Origin: Protopterus annectens
Lineage: Eukaryota > Chordata > Ceratodontiformes > Protopteridae
DNA: 64,000 nucleotides
Assembly (NCBI RefSeq): GCF_019279795.1
Contig: NC_056726.1
Coordinates: forward strand, 1,011,417,292 to 1,011,481,291
Direction of reading: 5' to 3'
The notes under the pieces are model-generated. The model saw only the letters and a program-made list of their open reading frames with translations, was not told the origin of the DNA and made no database searches. Both the position numbers and the translations under genes were made by a program. Positions 55,275 to 64,000 of the stretch are shown piece by piece (within the stretch, counting starts at the first letter, position 1; each line of letters starts with the position of its first letter).

Positions 55275-55625
55275 GGCAACCCCCCTCGCAAGACCCATAA
55301 AACCCGCTCTACGACAACCTACAACTGCAACGTTTACCATAAGCAGAACCCTATATTGAGGAAAGCAAACTCTGATAAAAGTTAAAAGAACAGGGTAAAC
55401 GCTACTATTTCCTCACTGTTAAACATAAAAAGGACAAGCGTACTAGCTGCATAAGTGCCTCAAACTCAAGCGTACTAGGCGCTAAAGTGTACAAAATTCA
55501 AGAGCACTAAAATAAAGGTGGCTATTTATCTGGTTCCTACCTTAACATAAATAGTGCAGTACTTGAACTGAGTTTCACCCAGCTTTGCGGTGTCCTCTAT
55601 GACCCTGGGATTCTCCTAGTGGTGT
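55275..55625 (+). repeat. 351 bp direct repeat, copy 1
   Basis: Matches 56301-56651 with an offset of exactly 1026 bp. One difference noted is aagcgtac here versus aagtgtac in copy 2 at about 56465. Followed by a full palindromic CRE, tgacgtca, at 55634-55641 that copy 2 lacks. Confidence 0.95.
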
Positions 55626-56300
55626 GGTGGTGTTGACGTCAGAAAGTTAATAAGTAATACTGATGGCACCACGCTATCCTTAAACTAACCTGAATTAAGT
55701 CCTGACGGCTCACCCACCCAGTCGCATCCAGCGGCACACAGGTAACATTTATTCTGCTTCCAAATCAGCCTTAAACTGTGTTATAAGCGAGTATTTCTAG
55801 AGGGCTCGTGTACTAGATTCTGATGTGATTCCTGCTCAGTTGCAATATTTTTCTCTACTCTCGCGGACTGCTCGTTAACGTGTACTTTATTCAGGGGAAG
55901 TTGCACGTGTTACTGATCTGTATCTGGCATCCGTTTTTTCACAGAAATCATTCTATCTTAATTTATAGTGGACTATTCTGCATCTGTAGTGGAAAGAACT
56001 GCTCTGTAGTGTGTTGCTTGCCATCTCAAACTGGAAATTGATTTATAGTTGATTAGTCTGAATTTGAAGTCGATAGAACTGCTCTGTTGTGTGCTGCTTG
56101 CTATCGCAAACTGTAAATGTACTGACCTAGCTGTTACATGTGTTGCTGACGCACAACTGGCGTCCTTTAGATCTATATCATTTAGCGACTAGGCCTGCAA
56201 TTGTATGATATTATTGATTACCTTGAATGTTTTACTTGCTGAGCATTGGAAATCAGAGCAAAGTTGGTTTACTCTTCCTGTCTTTCTCCCTTGTGTTACA

Positions 56301-56651
56301 GGCAACCCCCCTCGCAAGACCCATAAAACCCGCTCTACGACAACCTACAACTGCAACGTTTACCATAAGCAGAACCCTATATTGAGGAAAGCAAACTCTG
56401 ATAAAAGTTAAAAGAACAGGGTAAACGCTACTATTTCCTCACTGTTAAACATAAAAAGGACAAGTGTACTAGCTGCATAAGTGCCTCAAACTCAAGCGTA
56501 CTAGGCGCTAAAGTGTACAAAATTCAAGAGCACTAAAATAAAGGTGGCTATTTATCTGGTTCCTACCTTAACATAAATAGTGCAGTACTTGAACTGAGTT
56601 TCACCCAGCTTTGCGGTGTCCTCTATGACCCTGGGATTCTCCTAGTGGTGT
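56301..56651 (+). repeat. 351 bp direct repeat, copy 2
   Basis: Immediately preceded by tctttctcccttgtgttacag, which looks like a splice acceptor; copy 1 is preceded by tccgtttctgtg. Immediately followed by the GC-rich leader of the LINE ORF. Confidence 0.95.
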
Positions 56652-56898
56652 ATGCCCCGCTCCGCTCCGCCCTCGCTTCGCTCGGGCTCCGCTCCGCTCC
56701 CCTCCCTGCCCCCTTATCCCACCCGCCCCCAGTACCTCTACTCTTATAGGAACAAAAAGTCCCTCCCACTCTCCTTCTTAGCAAATACAAAGCTCCCCTG
56801 TCACCACTCACGACTCCTCCCACCTCTCCGCCCATACCCATTGAAACAATCCAATCTAAGTCCTATCCCTCTCCCACTACCCTTTCTCAATCCCCAAC

Positions 56899-59800
56899 AT
56901 GGCCAAATATGCTCTCAGTACAATTCCCCTAATAACCTTACTTCTCATCACTACTTATTTCCTATCAGCATATGAAAATCAGTCTCTCTTAGGTATCCCT
57001 TTCCCTAAGCGTAACACTAACTCCCAAGGTAATGACCAAGCCTTCTCTATACTACCTTCTCTAGACCAGGACAAATTTGAATCCCCCAAATTAGTCAACA
57101 TTACACTCCATTACCCCAAATCTCCACATAACAAAGCCAACCTCAAAATTCTATTTAAACTACAGAGATTACTAGTCTACATAAAAAATCGTATGAACAT
57201 TGGCAGTGATATTCATCCTAACCCTGGTCCCACCACCACGCTTGACTCTCACTCTAATAATTTTACCCGAAATTCTTCTGACTCTCTACTAATATTTCAT
57301 CTGAACCTAAGAAGCATTAACAACAAAGTTCATAACCTACACGCCATTATAGCAACTCATTCCCCTGATATTATGTGTCTAACCGAAACATGGCTAAAGC
57401 CATCCACTAAGAATGAAGAGATCCTTCCACCTGGGTATAACATTTTTAGGGCTGATCGTACAAAAAAAAAAGGAGGAGGTATAGCTGTTATGTATAAAAA
57501 CACCCTGAATATCCTTAAGAACCCAATTCAACCTCCTACAATCTCTAACCTAGAAATTATAGCCCTACAGATCTGCTTAAACGCTAAAAAATGCATCAAC
57601 CTTGTCGTAACTTATATCCCACCAGGAGACAACATAGAAAACCTGGAGCAAACCTTAAGCTGGCTATCCACCAGCTACCCACAAGAAACCATGGTACTTG
57701 GAGACGTCAATATAGACTGGTCTCTCTGTTCCACCCACTCAACTCCAAAACCTATCAATCTACATGTTTTTTCCCAAAACATCCTATCCCCAACTAGAAT
57801 AGGCAACTCTCATCAAAAAGAAAGCATCATTGACTGGATCGTTACTAATAAAGACTCAAATAACTATCGACAGGTACCCTTCCCAGTGACCTCAGTGACC
57901 ACCTAATTACTTATATCGATAAACATAAATGCCCAACTATCAACCCCTTTATAGATTAATCAGAAACAAAAGAAATTTGTCCCACAACAATTTCTTGCAG
58001 ACCTGAAATCCTGCAACTGGTCCATACTAAAAACCCTTCCAATTAATGAGAGTGTCTCACACTTCAATGATACATTTCTCAAGATACTTGATGCACATGC
58101 CCCACAGAGACAAATTAGATCTAAACCTCGTATAGCACCTTGGCTAACAAAGGAAACCAAAAACAAAATTAAACTACGTAACCATGCCTGGGACAAGTGG
58201 AGGGCCACAAAAACCTCCCAAGACCGTATTAAATTTCAACAACTAAGAAACACCACCAAAGTAGCTGTTACCCAGGACAAAAAACAATACTTCTATCACC
58301 TCCAGCACAAACACCAGAACAACCCAAAAAAATTCTGGGCAGGCTTTAACAACCTTCAGCACCCAGGGAAAACCTCCACCCCAACCCCCGACAATCTTGT
58401 AGAGAAAGGACAGGAAGAAGTAGCCAATTCCTTCAACTCCTTCTTCACTGAGACTGTCCTAAATCTAGCCAGTCAACTAACTTCCACTTCACAATCTGCT
58501 GTTCTACAGCACGCTCTCACCCCAACCCCGTTCAAGCTAAAGCCAGTATCTTCTTCGTATATACGTACCCTACTAAAAAAACTTAGGCCAACCACCCTAG
58601 CAGCTGACCACCTCCCTGCAGAATTCTTGCAAATTGCATCTGATGTAATAGACTACCCAATATCCATCCTTATCAATAAAACTATAGCTGAGACATATAT
58701 CCCTACTATCTGGAAGATTTCATATATCATTCCACTTCACAAAGGAGGTTCCTCCATGGAAATCTCAAATTATAGACCGATAGCTATCTTATCCCCAATA
58801 GCGAAAATCATGGAGAGATGCATCCACAAGCAACTACTTCACTACCTAACTGTTAATCATCTCCTGTCCAACTCCCAACATGGCTTTTGTCCACACCACA
58901 GTACAATGACCGCCCTCCTTTCCTTTGTTGACTCCATCAATAACAACCGCAACAACAAACTTATATCTTCTGCCCTCTTTTTGGACCTATCAAAAGCTTT
59001 TGATATGGTCAATCATCAGCTCCTCCTTAACACCCTTGAAGCCTTGCATCTAGAAACACCAGCACTAAGCTGGTTTAAGACCTATCTCTCGGGTAGGCAA
59101 CAAGCCGTCCTGTGGCAAAACTGTAAATCAAGACTACTCCCAATTTCCATAGGTGTACCACAGGGCTCAATACTCGGTCCACTTCTGTTTTCCATCTACA
59201 TAAACAACCTCAAATCAGTCATCCCTAAATCCACCTGCATACAATATGCCGCGATTCCACCCTAATCTGCTCTGACGTCTCCATCGTGAATCTCCAAACT
59301 ATTACTCAACAATGTTTCTCTCAAATTGAAAAATGGTTCAATGACTTGAAACTCCTACTCAATCCATCTAAAACGAAGCTACTGTTATTCTTTCCCAATG
59401 CTTCCTCTTCCCAGGAAAAAGAATCTCCAAACACTAACAAAATAACCTTCCATGTTAAATCTAATAATGGGACGTATATAACCCCTGTCACCAATACCAA
59501 ACTACTTGGAGTAACCATTGATCACAAGCTCAAATTTGACCTGCACATTACTCAAACCATAAAGTCTGTTAATAAAAAATTAGGATCTATGTACAGAATC
59601 AAAAACTTCTTAACCCCCTCTACCAAATTAACCATAGCCCGCACCCATCTTCTCTCTCCCCTCCTATACGCATCCCCAGTCTTCTCTTTCCTCCATAAAT
59701 GTGAACTTAACATGCTCTCTCGTGCTTACAACCATATTGCTAGATTTGTAACAGGTTCTCCTTATCGAACCCACCATTGTCTTAACTTGAGAACCCTTGG

Positions 59801-60128
59801 CTGGCTTGAACTACCCAATCTCCTCAAACTTAATCAACTCACCGAGGCCTACAAAATAGTCAACCACCCTGATAAAACTCCATCACTATCCAGCATTCTG
59901 GCCCCTTACTCTAATCTAAATAGTCTTAGATCAGCCAACAGTTCTCTTATCCTTACCACTAAAGCTAAGAACTCAGGTGGGGATGCCCTCTACGCTAACT
60001 CCATTGGGAAACCATGGAACTCATTGCCAAACTACCTAAGACTCTCAACTTCACGCACCCAATTCAAAGACAACCTAAAAGAATATCTCATATCCCAATG
60101 GATATGTCCTTGTCGCCCACCGGACTAA
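56899..60128 (+). pseudogene. 2A-LINE polyprotein: hydrophobic leader, 2A-like motif, endonuclease, RT
   Basis: Starts MAKYALSTIPLITLLLITTY, a strongly hydrophobic, signal-like segment (residues 1-25). Residues 102-111 read GSDIHPNPGP, a 2A-like motif with the conserved D-x-x-x-NPGP but His where Glu is usual. APE endonuclease: LNLRSINNKV, MCLTETWLKPS, KKKGGGIAVMY, LGDVNIDWS; the SDH box falls in a shifted frame (57866-57960). From about 57961 to 59265 the original frame is open: APWLTKETKNKI linker, NYRPIAILSPIAKIMERCI, ALFLDLSKAFDMVNH, VPQGSILGPLLFSIYINNL. One missing base in the YADD codons (about 59251) shifts the frame; the C-terminus (59286-60128) is open in it. The family nicks DNA and reverse-transcribes in place. 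Confidence 0.88.
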
Positions 60129-60374
60129 CTTCATAGCTCATACCCTACTAGCCTTACTTCCTCCTAGCACGTTCTTCTATTTAGAACTCTACAACCTCTC
60201 ACTTCAAATCACAATTGAAATTAATCACCCTTATCTTGTCTATGTACACCCCAAAGGAAACTAATTCCATGCTTAAATTACAGCATGTACATTAAGCAAT
60301 ATTTTTGTATCACTATTTGTGTGTCTATTTTCTAACATGTATAAATTTTTTGTCTGCTTGATTGTTTTGATTGG

Positions 60375-60450
60375 AGCTTTTCTCCTCGGGCCTCTACTGA
60401 AAATGGACATGTATCCAGCTAGACTAGCCCGGTTAACAAATGTAAAATAA
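60375..60450 (+). other. 3' hairpin and tail of the 2A-LINE
   Basis: Stem cgggc ... gcccg, with inner pairs tcta...taga and gga...tcc around aaaatggacatgta, then gttaacaaatgtaaaataaa. V-SINE tails at 16021-16075 and 37370-37430 share its sequence, so it is probably the recognition element for the LINE's RT. That role is inferred. Confidence 0.65.
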
Positions 60451-60479
60451 AATAAATAAAATAAATAAATAAAATAAAG

Positions 60480-61145
60480 TTCCTGGTGTATAAGTACTAG
60501 GCATATGAGCATCTGAGCTTGCTATAATCAAGGTAGTTAGTGGAGTGGAAAGAAAGGTAGTGGTTGGATGGGGTGGGTGATATTAGAGTGGGAGTTGCAA
60601 GGGCATAGCCAGCATATTTTTAGGTGCACTTTTAGTAAAGTTTTGAAGTGGGTGCAGAATGGTACGGAGGTAATTGTGGGTGGGAGGGAGTTCCATAATT
60701 TGGCTATGGTGCAAGGGAATAGTGCTTCACCAGCAGAGTTATTGGCTTTAGTGATCTGCAAGTGATTTTTGTTGCTGGATCTTAGGGGTCTGGTGGTGCG
60801 ATAGGGTTGGAGTAGATTCTGGAGGGATGGGACATTTAGTGAATGGTTTACTAGTTTGTGGGCAAGTGAGAGTTGATACCATTGAAGGAGGTGAGGGAGT
60901 TCAAGCCAGCCCAGTTCAGCAAGTGAGAGACAGTGATGACTACTGTAGGATGCCCCTGTGGCCAATTTGGCAATTTTGTTGTAGCAGGTCTCTAGCTTGT
61001 TTAGATCGCATTGCCTTAGGTTGGTATATATTGGAGAGGCATAAAGTAGGGTGGAGATAAAGTGGGAATTTGCTATTGAAATCTTTGCTGCTTTGGTGAG
61101 AAGATGCTTATTTCTGTATAACGCTCCTAGTTTTTTGTGGACTTT
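60480..61145 (-). pseudogene. 2A-LINE-related fragment (C-terminus), inverted
   Basis: The minus-strand frame 60537-60965 (142 residues) reads ATGASYSSHHCLSLAELGWLELPHLL, then SSNKNHLQITKANNSAGEALF and WNSLPP. It aligns with the C-terminus of the LINE ORF at 59745-60110. Upstream coding continues to about 61140 and is then cut. It lies tail-to-tail with the preceding element and is diverged enough to be a sister subfamily. Confidence 0.82.
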
Positions 61146-61159
61146 TTTTTTATGTGTGA

Positions 61160-61590
61160 TATCTCACACAACCAGTTAAACAGCATATTTCTAAAATAAC
61201 ACGCAACCCTCTAAGTTTAATCCAGAAATGTTCATTACTACACTGACATCTGTTAACTAGAACTTCCTAAAAATCCTGCCCTTAGATGTTGCTGTAAATT
61301 AATTCAATACAACTTTTCTAAATATCCTAAATAACCTTGCACATCCTAGAAAGAAAAGACGAAAAACAAATAGTACAATTTGGATATCTAAAAAGAGGAA
61401 AATTCCAATGCAGGATAGAGAAAAAGCAGGGAAAGAACGGCAAAAATATAAAACACCACAATATCTTGAAAACGTCAGAATGCTTCACAATCAGACTAAA
61501 AAGGCAAATAAACGGAGACAAAAAACTATACTATAATAACCTTCAGAATAAGACTAAATACATCCCTAAACAATTTTGGAAATTGACATG
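61160..61590 (+). pseudogene. 2A-LINE-related linker fragment
   Basis: The reading NTTFLNILNNLAHPRKKRRK (about 61300), then YYNNLQNKTKYIPKQFWKL (about 61530), matches FNDTFLKILDAHAPQRQIRS and the FYHLQHK...PKKFWAGF region of the 56899 ORF. A short degraded remnant. Confidence 0.7.
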
Positions 61591-61744
61591 CTTTTTAGTT
61601 TCAGACTTCATGGCCTTCATAAATTATATACTAATACAAATCCTGTTATTCTAGCAACTTTCTAAGTTTATAAGGCAATATTTAAAATTTGTCCATATTT
61701 TTGGGCCATTGTCCCCCATTATTTTAGGCCCAGATTTCTTATGC
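61591..61744. mobile_element. Interspersed repeat, third copy of the 10.9 kb family
   Basis: tagtttcagacttc, acaaatcctgttattctag, cactttctaagtttata-like and ggcaatatttaaaatttgtc match 11070-11190. Confidence 0.65.
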
Positions 61745-63965
61745 TAAAAGAAAGGTGACCACCCTGAAAAACTTCTCCAAAGTTGACTTTGGGCTCCTAA
61801 AAACAGAGATGGCTAACTTCTTAGCACTCATGCCAATAAAGAATAGCTGCATGACTGCCGAATCATACACCAATGCACTGTACGAGCATGTACACAAATG
61901 CATGGATCTTGCCATAACAAATAGAACCAAGAAGCTCTCCTCCAAAAAAAGGAAGCCAATCTGGTGGTCCCCAGCCATCAATAAACTCTATAACAGATGG
62001 AAGAAACTGTTGCTGAAATAAATTAAGTCACAAGACTGGAAAAACTCCCTTACCAGACTCAACAAAAATTTGAGATCCCTTATCAAATCCTCTAAAGCCA
62101 CCTATGAAGACAGAATTGCAGCTGACACCAAAAACTACCACAAAGCCTTCTATAGCTATATCAAGAACCTCCAAGGCAATGCCCAGATTTGTTCCGAGTT
62201 ATTGCACAATGGTACCTCCTATACCGAGCCGACAGATATAGTCAACATACTGGCTGACAGATTCAGTGCCAACTTTACTCCCCCCCCCCCAAGGTCCTAT
62301 CACAATACCAGAAGAAAGCCTGGTACCCACCATTTCTGTGGCATGGATAAAAGCTGCATTGTCCAAAGCTAAGAATACAGCATCCATGGGACCTGATAAT
62401 ATCCCTGGCTGTGTCCTACATGAACTAAAAAATGAACTGGCACCACACCTGTGTGCCCTGTTCAGTTACAGCCTTACCTCAGGCTTTGTCTCTAATGAAT
62501 GACACACTGCTACAGTCATCCCTCTCCACAAAGGGGGAGCAACTACAGACCCTGGGAACTACCGCCCCATTAGCCTGACAAGTCTGGTATGCAAAGCTAT
62601 GGAGCGCATATCATGGACCTGCTCAACAAAGATATAGGCAATCTCCAAAATCTTGACCCTACATAGTTTGGCTTCATCATGGGGAGATCTTGCCTGCTGA
62701 ACCTGGTTGACTTCTTTGAGGCAGTCACCAAGGCTGTGGATGAGGGTAAAGCAGTGCTTACAGCCTACCTCGACCTGGTCAAGGCCTTTGATACCATTCC
62801 CCACTCAGGCATCATTGATACACTCACCAAATAGGCATCAATCCTTATATCAGTAGGTGGGTTGCAAATTGGCTCACAGACAGGACCCACAGAGTGAAAG
62901 TTGTGGATTCCAAGTCAGACTGTCGATCAATCATGAGTGGAGTCCCACAGGGCTCAGTCCTTGGCCCTGTCCTGTTTGGCATTTACTTCTTAGATGTCCA
63001 GGCCAACACAAAGGGACTCTGGCTGACCAAGTTCACTGATGACTGGAAGCTAGGAGTCATTATCAACTCCCCAAGTTATGCAGATATCCTACAAAAAGGC
63101 CTCTCTGAGACCAATGACTGGTGTTGGAACCATGGTCTTAAGCTTAACGCCAAAAAAATGTGTTATCATTCCCTTTGGAAAAAACTCAGCTTCCACAGAT
63201 TACCACATTGATTGGAGCCCATTAAACACTGAAGGGATCATAAGAGATCTGGGCACCCAGGTCGACAGCCACCTCACCGTCAACCACCACGTTGCCACTG
63301 TGGTCAGAAAGTTCTTCTACATGGTACATCTTATAATCAAAGGGTTCACATCCAGAAAGAAAGAGGTCATCAGCCCTCTCTACGCATCCCTCATTAGACT
63401 AGTTATTGAATATAATGCCCCATTTGGCATGTACATGACCAGAGACAGCAGCTGGAGAGGCCACAAAAGTACCTCACAAAAAAGATCCTAGGCCTTAAAC
63501 ACATGTCCTACATGGACAGACTCAAGAAACTTCAGCTGTTCTCAGTCTCTTATCATCTACTCAGAGGTGATCTCTGCTTGACTTACAAAGCCATGTCCGA
63601 CCCAGCCCTACTTGAAATGCTACACCTAAATAAATCCCAATCCCCCCATGCCACACACTCCAGAGATCACAGCCTCACTACCACAATCAACAGAACATGC
63701 TGGAGGGACAGGTTCATCTCACAAAGACTGCCCATACTCTGGAATAAGCTTCCCATTCATGTCAACCAGAGCACCTCACTTGCCCTCTTCAAGAGAAATC
63801 CCGATAAGTGGATGGGTAACAGAAAGTTCACCCCAGGGATCACTCCAGTTGCCCTTCTGGATAAACTAACATCGGGTGGCACGGTGTCAGGAAAATGTTT
63901 TTTTTCGGCTAGGCTTGTAAAGGCTGCAGGACCATCAGCCTAGTACACACCTATGAACCTATGAG
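61745..63965 (+). mobile_element. CR1 copy, 5'-truncated, plus strand
   Basis: ORF2 from the endonuclease-RT linker to the 3' end: KKRKPIWWSPAINKLYNRWKKL (about 61950), PGCVLHELKNELAPHL (about 62405), VPQGSVLGPVLFGIYF (about 62945), LTKFTDDWKLGVI (about 63025, FADD altered to FTDD). The C-terminus is open at 63503-63943 (146 residues), ending past KFTPGITPVALL. The 3' end at about 63940-63965 is agcctagtacacacctatgaacctatga. Several frameshifts and stops, for example after QTGFV (62500) and near 62690. Confidence 0.9.
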
Positions 63966-64000
63966 AGGTATGTTAAGAAGGGATCCTGTTCATAAGACTG

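Larger units (their letters stand above)
55160..60450 (+). mobile_element. 2A-LINE (CR1/L2-group), nearly complete
   Basis: A 5' region with a 351 bp direct repeat (55275-55625 and 56301-56651), a GC-rich stretch at 56650-56710, one long coding region (56899-60128) and a 3' tail with hairpin and aataaataaa end (60375-60470). RT motifs place it in the Jockey superfamily, CR1/L2 group; the exact clade is uncertain. The left boundary is approximate. Only a few single-base lesions interrupt the coding region, so this is the youngest copy of its family here. Confidence 0.82.

Noticed and set aside
56652-56975. Pro/Ser-rich protein start at the GC-rich stretch
   Set aside because: It overlaps the LINE leader. 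The ATG at 56899 begins the frame that continues into the endonuclease.

Overview
The window looks like a piece of a very large, AT-rich, transposon-saturated vertebrate genome. There is no operon-like gene packing and there are no bacterial genes. Almost every recognisable coding stretch belongs to a retrotransposon. V-SINE-type SINEs, a DIRS element, a Neptune-like Penelope element, CR1- and RTE-type LINEs and another LINE family with a 2A-like motif occur side by side. This mix suggests a sarcopterygian such as a lungfish, with an amphibian or cartilaginous fish as alternatives. The species call is inference.

Layout. 1-1924: a ~50 bp satellite with a SINE in it. 1925-7417: a DIRS element with inverted terminal repeats and an internal complementary region. 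7418-12060: microsatellites, SINEs and an L1-like 3' piece. 12060-23720: a mosaic of RTE fragments, V-SINEs and a CR1 element (16091-21300, minus strand) whose ORF1 carries four in-frame copies of most of its SGNH/esterase domain. 23901-29728: a Penelope-like element (PLE) with an inverted arm, a rearranged terminal piece and a nearly complete copy, all between 17 bp target duplications. 29746-34290: mostly anonymous DNA with remnants of the 2A-LINE family. 34290-39545: a decayed A-rich LINE of L1/Tx1 type. 40041-40614: a foldback MITE. 41945-47065: a 2A-LINE copy split by a CR1 insertion. 47348-47557: the one convincing host exon, the last coding exon of a pentraxin-domain gene (minus strand). 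48410-51100: MITE-like repeats and a CR1 with a long open RT frame. 51540-55160: V-SINE, minisatellite and a second 2A-LINE copy. About 55160-60450: the best 2A-LINE copy. 60480-63965: further LINE fragments and a plus-strand CR1.

How the parts work together. Two LINE/SINE partnerships can be read from shared 3' tails: CR1 with a tRNA-derived SINE, and the 2A-LINE with V-SINEs. The PLE shows a predicted -1 frameshift site (T TTT TTA), in phase, joining its ORF1 to its RT frame. Almost all frames are broken by nonsense codons or single-base indels. Some of these could be assembly errors, because single-base deletions recur in frames that are otherwise open.
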